A stretch of 64,000 nucleotides of DNA from Shinella yambaruensis (lineage in GTDB: Bacteria; Pseudomonadota; Alphaproteobacteria; Rhizobiales; Rhizobiaceae): positions 1 to 64,000 of the forward strand of contig NZ_JALJCK010000020.1 in assembly GCF_022899355.1 (NCBI RefSeq). Direction: 5' to 3'. Positions 31,479-41,619 of the stretch are shown one piece after another (the stretch's first letter is position 1; each line of letters opens with the position of its first letter). A program made the translations under genes and the position numbers. The notes below the pieces were generated by a model. That model had not been told where the DNA came from. It did not search any database and saw only the letters and a list, made by a program, of their open reading frames with translations.

Positions 31479-31513
31479 GACAGAGTGTCGAAAAGCCCGC
31501 GGACATTCTGTCC
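31479..31513. promoter_or_regulatory. Paired activator sites GACA-N3-TGTC (clpB)
   Basis: GACAGAGTGTC (31479-31489) and GACATTCTGTC (31502-31512, extended GGACA/TGTCC) start 23 bp apart. The same pair, with the same spacing, occurs at 38250-38285 and 45454-45489. Probable binding sites of the NtrC-type regulator encoded at 33550. Confidence 0.8.
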
Positions 31514-31523
31514 GGCATTCCTG

Positions 31524-33557
31524 TCAGAAATCATCCTCTGTCGCCGGCAGCCAGACCTTGAAGGTCGTGCCTTCGCCGGGCTCGCTGCGGACCGTGATCT
31601 TGCCGCCGTGCTGCGACATCAGCATCTGGCTGATCGAAAGGCCGAGGCCGGTGCCTTCCCGGGATTTGGTGGTGAAGAAGGAAGCGAAGATCCTGCCCAT
31701 CACGTCCGGCGTCATGCCCGCGCCGGTATCGCTCACCTCGATCTCGACGCCGTCCACGCCGCCATGCGCGGCATCGACGGTGCGCAGTCCAAGGCACCCG
31801 CCCCGCGGCATGGCATGGATGGCATTGACGATCAGGTTGACGAGAACCTGCTGAAGCTCCGTCCGGCTCATCCGGATCAGGCGCAGCGCGCGGTCCTCGC
31901 GCTCGACGGTGATCATCGTCTTCTTCAGGAGATGCTGCACCAGCGGCAGAGTGTCGGAAATGACATCGGCCGGGGCATAGTCCTCGGTAAAGCCGGCATA
32001 TTCCTGCGGCTTGGCGAATTGCAAGAGCTTGGTGACGATCTCGGTGATGCGGTTCATCTGCTGGTTGATCAGGCGAAACTCCGTCTTCGCCTCCTCGGCG
32101 CCCGGCCCCATCATGTCGCGGATGATTTCGAGGTTGCCCTGCATGACGGCGATCGGGTTGTTGATCTCGTGGGCAACGCCGGCCGTGATCTCGCCGATGG
32201 CGGCGAGCTTCTCCGACATGACGAGCTGGCGCGTCGTCGTCTCCAGGCGCGCGGCGGTATCGCGCAGTTCGAGCGCCCGCTGCTCCGCCCGCTGGCTGAG
32301 CTGGTCGTTCCACAGGCGAAGCTCCGCGTCACGCGTCTGGATGCCGTCGAGGAGCCTGTCCAGCTCGCTCGCCACGAGACCGATCTCGTCGCGGTTTTCG
32401 ACCGCCCCGGTCCGCGCCGCAAGGTCCCCGTCCTCGACCCGCGCGATGGTCTCCTTCATGCGTTCGAGCGGCCTGAAGATGGTGCGGGCCCAAATGAGGA
32501 AGAGCGGCACCGTGGCGAGGACGGCAAGCAGGAAAGCGACGCCCATCGTCAGCCATGTCTCGTGTTTCGCCTTGGCGAAGGGCGCCTCGACGAAGCCGGC
32601 GTAAAGCATGCCCACCCGGCGGCCGTAGCTGTCCACGATCGGCTCATAGGCCGAGACATACCAGTCGTTGACGACGAAGGCACTGTCGAGCCAGGTCTTG
32701 CCCTGGTCCAGCACCGTGCTGCGCACCTCTTCGGAAACGCGGGTGCCGATGGCGCGCCGATCACCGAACAGGCGTACATTCGTACTGACGCGTATATCGT
32801 CGAGAAAGAGCGTGGCGGTGCCCTGCGTGCCGTCGGGCTGCGTGGAACCGTGATAGATGAGATCGTTGATCGCATCGACGAAACCGAGGTTGCGATTGAG
32901 CAGGATGCCGCCGACGAGCGCGGCACGCCGCCCGTCCGGCAAAAGCAGCGTGGCGGCCGATTGGAGAACGAGCCCGCGCGTCTCGACGAGACCACCCGGC
33001 GCGCCGTCACGCACCACGGGCACGATCTCGACGCGCGCCCTCTCCGCCAGTTGCGGGGAGAGCGCCGAAAGCTCCGAACCGGCGAACACGTCGATCGCCG
33101 TCCTCGACCGGCCGGCAAGCGCCGAAACCACCACCGGCCAGTCCCAGCGCAGCGTTGCGGGCGTCGCCGCCTTGTCGCCGGCAAGGATCTCGCCGTCGTC
33201 AGCAACCACATACAAGAAATCGAACCCGCCGCGCTGCGCGGTCGCCTCGAGATAGACCGGAAACGCCCGGTCCGACTCGTTCCCGGCGCGCAGCAGCTGG
33301 CGGAAGCGCTCGGATTCTCCGATGGCGACCAGCCTGTTTTCGGTGTTTTCCAGAATACGGGAAAGATATTGGCGTGCGATCGTCAGGTCGTCGTTCACCT
33401 TCGCGATCGTCACCGCGTCGAAACGATCGTTCCACCGGTCGATGCCGATCGCGAGCAGGACCGGCAGGACGACCAGCATCGGAACCAGCGCGATCGCCAG
33501 CAGGCGGTAGCGCACCGACCGCCGGAAGAAGCCCGATTTTTCGCTCGCCTCAGCCAT
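31524..33557 (-). CDS. Sensor histidine kinase, partner of the NtrC-type regulator
   Basis: 677 aa. A transmembrane helix near residues 15-35, a large periplasmic Cache-like sensor region (about 40-310), a second helix, a HAMP domain and coiled coil, HisKA with H-box VAHEINNPIAVMQGN, and a HATPase domain (NLIVNAIHAMPRGG, DTGAGM, GTGLGLSI). The start at 33557 overlaps the regulator stop by 8 bp; an ATG 4 codons earlier is also possible. Signal unknown; the large extracytoplasmic domain suggests an external ligand or envelope stress cue. Confidence 0.9.
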   Translation of the reverse strand: MAEASEKSGFFRRSVRYRLLAIALVPMLVVLPVLLAIGIDRWNDRFDAVTIAKVNDDLTIARQYLSRILENTENRLVAIGESERFRQLLRAGNESDRAFPVYLEATAQRGGFDFLYVVADDGEILAGDKAATPATLRWDWPVVVSALAGRSRTAIDVFAGSELSALSPQLAERARVEIVPVVRDGAPGGLVETRGLVLQSAATLLLPDGRRAALVGGILLNRNLGFVDAINDLIYHGSTQPDGTQGTATLFLDDIRVSTNVRLFGDRRAIGTRVSEEVRSTVLDQGKTWLDSAFVVNDWYVSAYEPIVDSYGRRVGMLYAGFVEAPFAKAKHETWLTMGVAFLLAVLATVPLFLIWARTIFRPLERMKETIARVEDGDLAARTGAVENRDEIGLVASELDRLLDGIQTRDAELRLWNDQLSQRAEQRALELRDTAARLETTTRQLVMSEKLAAIGEITAGVAHEINNPIAVMQGNLEIIRDMMGPGAEEAKTEFRLINQQMNRITEIVTKLLQFAKPQEYAGFTEDYAPADVISDTLPLVQHLLKKTMITVEREDRALRLIRMSRTELQQVLVNLIVNAIHAMPRGGCLGLRTVDAAHGGVDGVEIEVSDTGAGMTPDVMGRIFASFFTTKSREGTGLGLSISQMLMSQHGGKITVRSEPGEGTTFKVWLPATEDDF

Positions 33558-34935
33558 ACCAGCTTGCATATTTTCGATCGATGGTCTTGCGCGAAATGCC
33601 GAGGCGCCGCGCCGCTTCCTCCCGGTCGCCGCGCGCCTCCCGCAGCACGGCAAGGATATGCCGCCGCTCCATATCGGCAAGGTTCTCGCTGCGCGGCTGG
33701 TCGTCATCCGCCGCGACAGGCCCGATGCTGGCGGGAAAGCCGCCGAGGATGACGCTGCGCTCGATCAGGTTGCGCAGCTCGCGAATATTGCCGGGCCAGT
33801 CGTAGCGGAGCATCGCGGCTTCCGCCTTCTCGTCGATGCGAACGGGCGGCATGCCGAGCTGCTGGGAGAGTTCCCGCATGAACATGTCCGCCAGTTCCAG
33901 CACGTCCTCGCCCCGGTCGCGCAGGGGCGGAAGATGGATCTGGATGACGTTGATGCGGAAATAGAGGTCCGCCCGGAAGGTACCTGCCTCCACGCGCTTG
34001 GCGAGATCGGCATTGGTGGCGAAGATGAAGCGGGCATCGAAGGGAACCTCTCGCTCCGAGCCGACCGGCCGCACGCGCCGGTCTTCGAGGACGCGCAGCA
34101 GCTTGGTCTGCAGCGGCAGGGGCAGCTCCCCGACCTCGTCGAGAAACACCGTGCCGCCATGCGCATGCAGCATCAGGCCTTCACGGCTGCGGCTGGCGCC
34201 CGTGAAGGCGCCCTTGAGGTGACCAAACAGTTCGCTCTCGATCATGTCCGCCGGAATCGCGCCGCAGTTGATCGGCACGAAGAGCTTGTCGGCCCGGTCG
34301 GACAGCATATGCAGGGAGCGCGCCGCCACCTCCTTGCCGGTGCCCGACTGGCCGGTCAGGAGAACGGATGTCGGCAGCGGCGCGATACGGGCAATCGTCT
34401 CCCGGATGTGCTGGATGGCCTTGGACCCGCCGAGAAGCTTGTTGCGCAGGAGAAGCTGGTGCGACGGCGAGGTCAGTTCGTGGCGCAGCACGTCGTTCTC
34501 GCGCTGCAGCCGCTTGCGGTCCAGGCAGCGGGCAATGGCGTTGAGCAGCTGGTTCGAGCGGAAGGGCTTCAGGATGAAATCCACCACGCCGGCCCGCAGC
34601 GCATCGATGGCCGTGTCGAGGTCGGCATAGGCCGTCATCAGGATGACATCTGCAAAGAAGCCGATGGCGCGCTGCTCGGCCAGCCATTCGAGACCGGTCT
34701 GGCCGGGCATGATGTTGTCCATGATCACGACGTCGAAATTCTGCTCGTCGAGCTTGCGGGACGCCTCCACCGTATTGGCGGCGACATCGATCAGCCGGCA
34801 GCGCGGCCGCAGCGTCTTGATCAGGAAGTTGCAGATGCCGGGCTCGTCGTCGACGATGAGGATCGCGGCCTGGGCCAGCCATGGCCCGAACTCCGCAAGG
34901 CCGGGCGGCTCCGCCGCGCTTTTGTTCTGTCCCAT
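33550..34935 (-). CDS. NtrC-type sigma-54-dependent response regulator
   Basis: 461 aa. Receiver domain with phospho-acceptor Asp73 (VVIMDNIMPG), AAA+ domain with Walker A GQSGTGKE (195-202) and the sigma-54 contact GAFTGA (242-247), and a C-terminal Fis-type helix-turn-helix (EEAARRLGISRKTIDRK). The complete GAFTGA means it should activate sigma-54 promoters. The promoters and paired palindromes in front of clpB, dnaK, moeA and the bestrophin gene are the natural targets. Transcribed after dnaK-cbpA-cbpM. Confidence 0.95.
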   Translation of the reverse strand: MGQNKSAAEPPGLAEFGPWLAQAAILIVDDEPGICNFLIKTLRPRCRLIDVAANTVEASRKLDEQNFDVVIMDNIMPGQTGLEWLAEQRAIGFFADVILMTAYADLDTAIDALRAGVVDFILKPFRSNQLLNAIARCLDRKRLQRENDVLRHELTSPSHQLLLRNKLLGGSKAIQHIRETIARIAPLPTSVLLTGQSGTGKEVAARSLHMLSDRADKLFVPINCGAIPADMIESELFGHLKGAFTGASRSREGLMLHAHGGTVFLDEVGELPLPLQTKLLRVLEDRRVRPVGSEREVPFDARFIFATNADLAKRVEAGTFRADLYFRINVIQIHLPPLRDRGEDVLELADMFMRELSQQLGMPPVRIDEKAEAAMLRYDWPGNIRELRNLIERSVILGGFPASIGPVAADDDQPRSENLADMERRHILAVLREARGDREEAARRLGISRKTIDRKYASWYG

Positions 34936-34960
34936 CGTCCCGTCCTTTCCGTTTCCGCCG

Positions 34961-35242
34961 TCAGTCCCTGTTTTCGCCGACGTGCTTTCGCAGGGCGTCG
35001 AGCGCCTGGCGCATGCCGTGCAGCTGGTCCATCAGGTGCAGGATGACGTCGATGCCGGCATCGTTCGCGCCGAGGCCCGCGCGCAGCTCCAGGATCAGAC
35101 GTGCCCGGGCGATGTCGATCTCCCGGAACCGCGGGCCCGACGGCGTCTGCTCGGGCACCAGCCATTCCTGCGCGATCCACACGTCCACAACCTGTCCCTT
35201 CAGCCCGGCGCTCTCCAGGAACGCCTCCTTGCTCATCGCCAT
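34961..35242 (-). CDS. cbpM: CbpM, modulator of CbpA
   Basis: 93 aa MerR-like small protein: VVDVWIAQEWLVPEQ and PRFREIDIARARLILELRAGLGAND, then a helical LHLMDQLHGMRQALDALR. CbpM binds the J-domain of CbpA and blocks its DnaK stimulation. ATG at 35242 has GAGGAGG 7 bp upstream inside the end of cbpA; the two genes are 2 bp apart. Confidence 0.88.
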   Translation of the reverse strand: MAMSKEAFLESAGLKGQVVDVWIAQEWLVPEQTPSGPRFREIDIARARLILELRAGLGANDAGIDVILHLMDQLHGMRQALDALRKHVGENRD

Positions 35243-35244
35243 GA

Positions 35245-36141
35245 TCAGGCCTCCTCACGCGGATTGAACGCCTGCCCCTTCGCCCAGCCGGCCACGAAGG
35301 CCTCCAACGCCGGGTCCGGCGGGCTCGGCAGAACCACCTTCAGCCGCACCAGCTGGTCGCCGAAGCCCCCGCCCCGACGCGGCGCCCCCTTGCCCTTCAG
35401 CCGCAGCGTCGTGCCCGTGTTCGAGCCCTTCGGAACCGTCATCGTCACCGCGCCCGTGGCCGTCGGAACCCGCACCCGGCTGCCCAGAACCGCCTCGCCC
35501 AGCGAGACCGGCAGCTCGAGCGTGATGTCGTCGCCCTCCCGCGTGAAGCGCGGATCGGCCAGCACCTCCACCTCGATCAGTGCATCGCCCGCCCCGCCGC
35601 CGCCCGGCGCCCCCTTGCCCTTCAGCCGGATCACCTGGCCGCTGACCAGGCCCGGCGGGATCTTCACGTCCAGCGTGCCGCCGTCCGGCAGCGTGATGCG
35701 CCGCGTCGCCCCGGCGATGGAATCGGCGAAGGCGATCTCCAGCCGGTAGTGCAGGTCCGCGCCGCGCCGGTTCGCCCGCCCCTTCTGGCTGCGGCGCAGG
35801 AGGTCGGCGAAGATGTCGTCGCCGTCCATGAAGTCGGCATAGGCCGAGGCATCCGCATAGGGATGGTCCGCCGGCCCGCCGGCATAGTCGCGGTAATAGC
35901 CCTGGCGCGGCGGGCGCTCGGCGCCGGCGGCGTCGATCTCGCCCGCGTCGAAGCGCTTGCGCTTGTCCGCATCGCCCAAAAGGTCATAGGCCGCGGCGAC
36001 CTCCTTGAACTTGTCCTCCGCCGCCTTGTCGCCCGGATTGAGGTCCGGGTGCAGCTTCTTGGCAAGCTTGCGGTACGCACTCTGGATCTCGGCCGCCGTC
36101 GCGCCGGGCACAACGCCGAGAACATCATAGGGACTTGTCAC
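35245..36141 (-). CDS. cbpA: CbpA, DnaJ-like co-chaperone
   Basis: 298 aa. J-domain with HPD (31-33), then a Gly/Asp-rich linker and the two C-terminal substrate-binding domains (RITLPDGGTLDVKIPPG, VKIPPGLVSGQVIRLKGKG); the zinc-finger domain of DnaJ is absent. It stimulates DnaK ATPase and delivers clients. The start is a GTG at 36141, because TTGGAG sits 6 bp upstream; an earlier TTG lacks a ribosome site. Partner of CbpM and the DnaK upstream. Confidence 0.92.
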   Translation of the reverse strand: MTSPYDVLGVVPGATAAEIQSAYRKLAKKLHPDLNPGDKAAEDKFKEVAAAYDLLGDADKRKRFDAGEIDAAGAERPPRQGYYRDYAGGPADHPYADASAYADFMDGDDIFADLLRRSQKGRANRRGADLHYRLEIAFADSIAGATRRITLPDGGTLDVKIPPGLVSGQVIRLKGKGAPGGGGAGDALIEVEVLADPRFTREGDDITLELPVSLGEAVLGSRVRVPTATGAVTMTVPKGSNTGTTLRLKGKGAPRRGGGFGDQLVRLKVVLPSPPDPALEAFVAGWAKGQAFNPREEA

Positions 36142-36239
36142 GACCGGCTCCAAATCGGGTTGTGTCGATCATAATTAGGCCATGGCGGGCTTCCGGCAAC
36201 GAGGCAGACTGCCCCGCCGCCGAATTTCCCCCATCATCC

Positions 36240-38120
<1,881 letters not shown>

Positions 38121-38180
38121 TGCGAACTCCTCCTTGCTGTTGCTCTTCCGGTCGGCGGATGCCGTCGCCATCCGTTTTCT

Positions 38181-38197
38181 CAGCAATGCCCATGCCA
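38181..38197 (-). promoter_or_regulatory. Sigma-54 promoter of dnaK
   Basis: On the minus strand TGGCATG-GGCA-TTGCTG has the GG and GC dinucleotides 10 bp apart. It lies about 60 bp before the dnaK ATG. The paired sites are centred 73 and 96 bp upstream of its -12 position. Confidence 0.85.
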
Positions 38198-38249
38198 GTT
38201 CGCAAGCCGCGGAAATTCAATCATTTAAGAGAAGGAAGGCCACCGCCGC

Positions 38250-38285
38250 AGACAAGCTGTCCGCCTTTCGGGGGACAATCTGTCG
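38250..38285. promoter_or_regulatory. Paired activator sites GACA-N3-TGTC (dnaK/moeA)
   Basis: GACAAGCTGTC (38251-38261) and GACAATCTGTC (38274-38284) start 23 bp apart, midway between the two divergent sigma-54 promoters. The arrangement is symmetric: each promoter has its nearer site 73 bp and its farther site 96 bp from -12. Confidence 0.85.
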
Positions 38286-38337
38286 GCGTGGGGGCCGCCT
38301 CGACGCACAAATCGTTGATTTCGCAATCGCGGCCGCA

Positions 38338-38353
38338 TGGCACGTTTGTTGCA
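38338..38353 (+). promoter_or_regulatory. Sigma-54 promoter of moeA
   Basis: TGGCACG-TTTG-TTGCA matches the -24/-12 consensus, with GG and GC 10 bp apart, 63 bp before the moeA ATG. The best sigma-54 match of the four. Confidence 0.88.
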
Positions 38354-38416
38354 GTCCGTTCGCCGGGAGGGCCATGTGCGGTGACCTTCCGGCATGGCAG
38401 ACAGCGAGGACAGCAG

Positions 38417-39655
38417 ATGACGATGCTCGGAAAGTGGCGCGCGGCAGCGCCATGCACAGCCAAGATGGGGCTCAGGGAGGCGCAGACGATCCTGCGCTCG
38501 CAAGCCGAGCCTGCCGGAACCGAACGGGTTCTGCTCGGCAATGCCGGCTTTCGCATCCTGGCCGAACCTCTTTTCGCCCGCATCGACTCTCCGCGCGAAA
38601 CCGTCGCCGCCATGGACGGTTTCGCGGTGTCGGAAAAGGCCGTTCAGGCCGGCTGCCTCACCTTCGCGCTCGCCGGCGCCAGCTATCCCGGCGACAGCGC
38701 CCCTGCCGGCCGCGATCCCTCCGCAGCCGTGCGGGTGACGACCGGGGCGCCGATGCCGCCGGGCAAGGACCGCGTCATCCCCTTCGAGCTCGTGGAGGAG
38801 ACGCCGGCGACCATCCGCCTCGCCGGCCCGCTTCCCGGCGCACGCCACGTCCGCCTGAAGGCCTCGGGCTTCGAGGCCGGCCAGCTCGTCCTGCCGCGGG
38901 GTACGCTTCTCGACCCCGCAAAGCTCCTCGTGGCGGCGGCATCGGACAATGGCGACGTCCTCGTCCATCGGCGGCCGGGAGTGCGCGTCATCACGAACGG
39001 CAGCGAGCTGGTCGGTGCGGGCCTTGCCGCCGAGACCGGCAATCGCGTGCCGGACAGCCTTTCCCTGCCGCTCCTTCTGATGGCGCGGCAATGGGGTGCC
39101 GACGCCGTCGGCGGCATGCTCTGCCCGGATTATGCCGGCGCGATCCGCAAGGCCGTCCTGGCGGCGCTTGAGGATTGCGACGTGCTCGTCATCGCCGGCG
39201 GTGCCTCGAACGGCGATTGCGACCTCGCCCGTCCCGTCCTGCGCGCGCTCGGTCTCGTCCCCTTCTTCGCGGGCGTTTCGATCAAGCCGGGAAAGCCCGT
39301 CTGGTATGGCAAGGCCGGCGGCGTCCATGTCCTCGGCCTCCCCGGAAACCCCGCCGCCGCGATGACCATCGCCCGGCTTTTCCTCGCGCCCCTCCTCTCC
39401 ACCCTTTCCGGCCGGCCTTTCGCGGCGGCGCTCGACTGGCAGGAGAAGCCGCTCGGCGCGGCCGCCGAGGCGGCGGACCCGATGCGCGACATGGCGCTGT
39501 TCGGCCATCGCGGCCCGGATGGCACCGTCACCATCCTGCCTCGCCAGTCGGCTTCCGCGCAATTGCCGCTGGCGAAGGCGGAGTTGCTCGTGCTGCGCCC
39601 CGCCGGCGGACCGGCCCTGCCGACGGGTGCACCCGTGCCCGTGCTCGACCTGTAG
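38417..39655 (+). CDS. moeA: MoeA-like molybdenum insertase
   Basis: 412 aa. MoeA features: AMDGFAV (the conserved active-site loop), VTTGAPMPPGKDRVIPFE, VRVITNGSEL and LGLPGNPAAAM. It inserts molybdate into adenylylated molybdopterin. GAGGA lies 7 bp upstream of the ATG at 38417. A stress-induced copy next to a molybdoenzyme suggests it supplies cofactor for the FdhF-like protein at 43125; other moa/moe genes are not in the window. Confidence 0.9.
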   Translation: MTMLGKWRAAAPCTAKMGLREAQTILRSQAEPAGTERVLLGNAGFRILAEPLFARIDSPRETVAAMDGFAVSEKAVQAGCLTFALAGASYPGDSAPAGRDPSAAVRVTTGAPMPPGKDRVIPFELVEETPATIRLAGPLPGARHVRLKASGFEAGQLVLPRGTLLDPAKLLVAAASDNGDVLVHRRPGVRVITNGSELVGAGLAAETGNRVPDSLSLPLLLMARQWGADAVGGMLCPDYAGAIRKAVLAALEDCDVLVIAGGASNGDCDLARPVLRALGLVPFFAGVSIKPGKPVWYGKAGGVHVLGLPGNPAAAMTIARLFLAPLLSTLSGRPFAAALDWQEKPLGAAAEAADPMRDMALFGHRGPDGTVTILPRQSASAQLPLAKAELLVLRPAGGPALPTGAPVPVLDL

Positions 39656-39720
39656 GCGGCCGCTTCCACCGCCCACCCTGATCATCGGTCCAAGGCCGCC
39701 TCGCACTTTGCCCGAAATGC

Positions 39721-40284
39721 CTAGCCGCCATCCGCCGCCGCCGCCGGACCGCCCCGCGCGACCCCCACCTTCGCGGCCCGCAACGGACGCGAACCGATGG
39801 CATAACCCGGCGAGACGACCGTGCTGACGGTGCCGCTCGGCACCGAGGGATCGGCCACCTCGAACAGGGCCTCATGGAGGTGGGGATCGAACCGCTCGCC
39901 GAGCGGTTCGATCCGGCGAATGCCGTGTTTCTCGAAAACCTGCATCAGGTCCTTGCCGGTCAGCGCGACGCCATCGGAAAGCGTCTTCAGCACGGCCGAG
40001 CCTCGCCTTGCCTCCGCCGGCACGCTGGCCAGCGCCCGTTCCAGATTGTCGGCGACACCGACGAGGTCGGCCGCGAACTTGCTGACGGCATATTGCCGCG
40101 CATCGCTGACATCGCGCTCGGCGCGGCGGCGCAGGTTCTCCGTCTCCGCGAGCGCCCGCAGCAGGCGGTCCTTGAGGTCGGCGACCTCCGCTTCCAGCCG
40201 CACGACGGCCTCGACGGCGGCTTCGCCGGGTTCCTCGCGGGGCGTCTCCGTTTCCACGTCGTTCGGAGTTGCGGGTTTGCTCAT
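39721..40284 (-). CDS. grpE: GrpE nucleotide exchange factor
   Basis: 187 aa. Long N-terminal coiled coil (about 25-90, RLEAEVADLKDRLLRALAETENLRRR) and C-terminal beta-wing (GVALTGKDLMQVFEKHGI, FDPHLHEALFEV). It releases ADP from DnaK. The ATG at 40284 is chosen because GAGGAG sits 6 bp upstream; the frame opens earlier at 40305. It is in the operon of the cytochrome bd oxidase, away from hrcA, and presumably serves the dnaK at 36240. Confidence 0.93.
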   Translation of the reverse strand: MSKPATPNDVETETPREEPGEAAVEAVVRLEAEVADLKDRLLRALAETENLRRRAERDVSDARQYAVSKFAADLVGVADNLERALASVPAEARRGSAVLKTLSDGVALTGKDLMQVFEKHGIRRIEPLGERFDPHLHEALFEVADPSVPSGTVSTVVSPGYAIGSRPLRAAKVGVARGGPAAAADGG

Positions 40285-40314
40285 GATCTGCTCCTCGCTC
40301 TTCATCGTTGATGG

Positions 40315-40479
40315 CTACCGGCCGGATGCCGCCTCGCTGAACATCGCCGCGCTGCCCGTGAGCACGGCGGCGACGAGCTTGGTGACGGCCACGGCCACAT
40401 TGCCGGCCAGTGCCGCATAGACCGAGGCATGGGCGGCATGCGGTGCCGGCGGGCGCGGATCGGAAAGTGCTGCGTTCAA
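40315..40479 (-). pseudogene. Remnant of a CDF cation-efflux transporter, N-terminal part
   Basis: A 54-codon frame from a TTG at 40479, with GGGAGGAACGG upstream, to a TAG. Codons 19-50 match the first helices of cation diffusion facilitators (VYAALAGNVAVAVTKLVAAV, LTGSAAMFSEA), but the frame stops where the rest of the transporter (SLVDTGN region) should follow. A normal family member has about 300 residues. It lies between the oxidase genes and grpE in one operon, so a transporter gene has probably been lost by deletion. Too short for a transporter. Confidence 0.7.
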
Positions 40480-40505
40480 ATCCGTTCCTCCCTTGCCGCC
40501 GGCCG

Positions 40506-40610
40506 TCAGGCCCGTAGCCAGAACCGCAGGATCGCGGCGACGAGGCCGAGCACGGCGACGCTCGACAGCCAGATCAACAGCATCCAGCCGACCTGCCGCA
40601 CGGTCGGCAT
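40506..40610 (-). CDS. DUF2474 small subunit of cytochrome bd oxidase (CydX-like)
   Basis: 34 aa single-helix membrane protein, MPTVRQVGWMLLIWLSSV, then a short basic end (RFWLRA). DUF2474 proteins sit after CIO-type cydB and are likely a small oxidase subunit. The ATG shares a base with the cydB stop (TGATG), so it is translationally coupled. Confidence 0.85.
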   Translation of the reverse strand: MPTVRQVGWMLLIWLSSVAVLGLVAAILRFWLRA

Positions 40611-41614
40611 CAGTGATATCCGTGGGTGCCGACCTTACCGCGGAACACCCAGTAGGCCCAACCGGTATAGGTCAGGATCAGAGGGATGATGACAAGCGCG
40701 CCGACCAGCATGAAGCGCAGGCTTTCCGTCGGCGCGGCCGCATCGCGGATCGTCACGGCCGGCGGCACGACATAGGGGTAGAGGCTGATGCCGAGCCCGA
40801 CGAAACCGAGCAGGAAAAGCGCCAGCGCCATCAGGAAGGGAAGCCGCTCATGCCCGCGTCGAAGGCTCCAGAAGAGGATGGCCGCGGTGATGGCGACGAG
40901 CAGCGGCACCTGCGCGGTCAGCAACACGCCCGGCATCTCGAACCAGCGCCGCCAGTATTCGTAGTGGAGGTTGGGCGTGGCGGCGCTGACGGCGGCAAGC
41001 GCAACCAGCGTCATGATGCCGAGCCTCCACGCCATCGTCTGCGCATGGCGAAGGCTCGACCCCTCCGTCTTCCAGACCAGCCAGGTGGCGCCCAGCAGCG
41101 CATAGCCGGCAACCACGGCAAGGCCGGTCAGCACGCTGAACGGGCTCAGCCAGTCCAGCCAGCCACCGGCATAGGCGTCGTTCTCCACCGTTATCCCCTG
41201 GAGGATGGCGCCGAGCGTCATGCCCTGCGCAAGAGCCGCGACGACCGAGCCGAGGCTGAAGGCGACATCCCAGACCGGGCGGTGGCGCGGATCACGCCAG
41301 CGGAATTCGAAGGCGACGCCACGGAAGATCAGGCCGAGCAGCATGGCGATGATCAGCGGATAGGTCGCCGGCAGCACGATGGCATAGGCGAGCGGAAAGG
41401 CCGCGAAGAGCCCGCCGCCGCCCATCACCAGCCAGGTCTCGTTGCCGTCCCAGACCGGCGCGATGGAATTCATCGCCTGGTCACGCTCCTCGCCCACCTG
41501 GAGCGTGGGAAACAGGATGCCGATGCCGAGGTCGAAGCCGTCCATGACCACATAGGCCATGACGGCAAAACCGATGATGCCCGCCCAGACGAGCGTGAGG
41601 TCGAGGCTTTCCAT
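40610..41614 (-). CDS. cydB: Cytochrome bd-type quinol oxidase subunit II
   Basis: 334 aa with about eight to nine transmembrane helices. CydB motifs: YVVMDGFDLGIGILFP, APVWDGNETWLV and FRGVAFEFRW. It forms the heterodimer with CydA. The ATG at 41614 starts 5 bp after the cydA stop. Confidence 0.95.
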   Translation of the reverse strand: MESLDLTLVWAGIIGFAVMAYVVMDGFDLGIGILFPTLQVGEERDQAMNSIAPVWDGNETWLVMGGGGLFAAFPLAYAIVLPATYPLIIAMLLGLIFRGVAFEFRWRDPRHRPVWDVAFSLGSVVAALAQGMTLGAILQGITVENDAYAGGWLDWLSPFSVLTGLAVVAGYALLGATWLVWKTEGSSLRHAQTMAWRLGIMTLVALAAVSAATPNLHYEYWRRWFEMPGVLLTAQVPLLVAITAAILFWSLRRGHERLPFLMALALFLLGFVGLGISLYPYVVPPAVTIRDAAAPTESLRFMLVGALVIIPLILTYTGWAYWVFRGKVGTHGYH

Positions 41615-41619
41615 GGCGC

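Noticed and set aside
39654-39701. AGGCGGCC/GGCCGCCT inverted repeat between moeA and grpE as a bidirectional terminator.
   Set aside because: The loop is about 32 nt and there is no T-run on either side.
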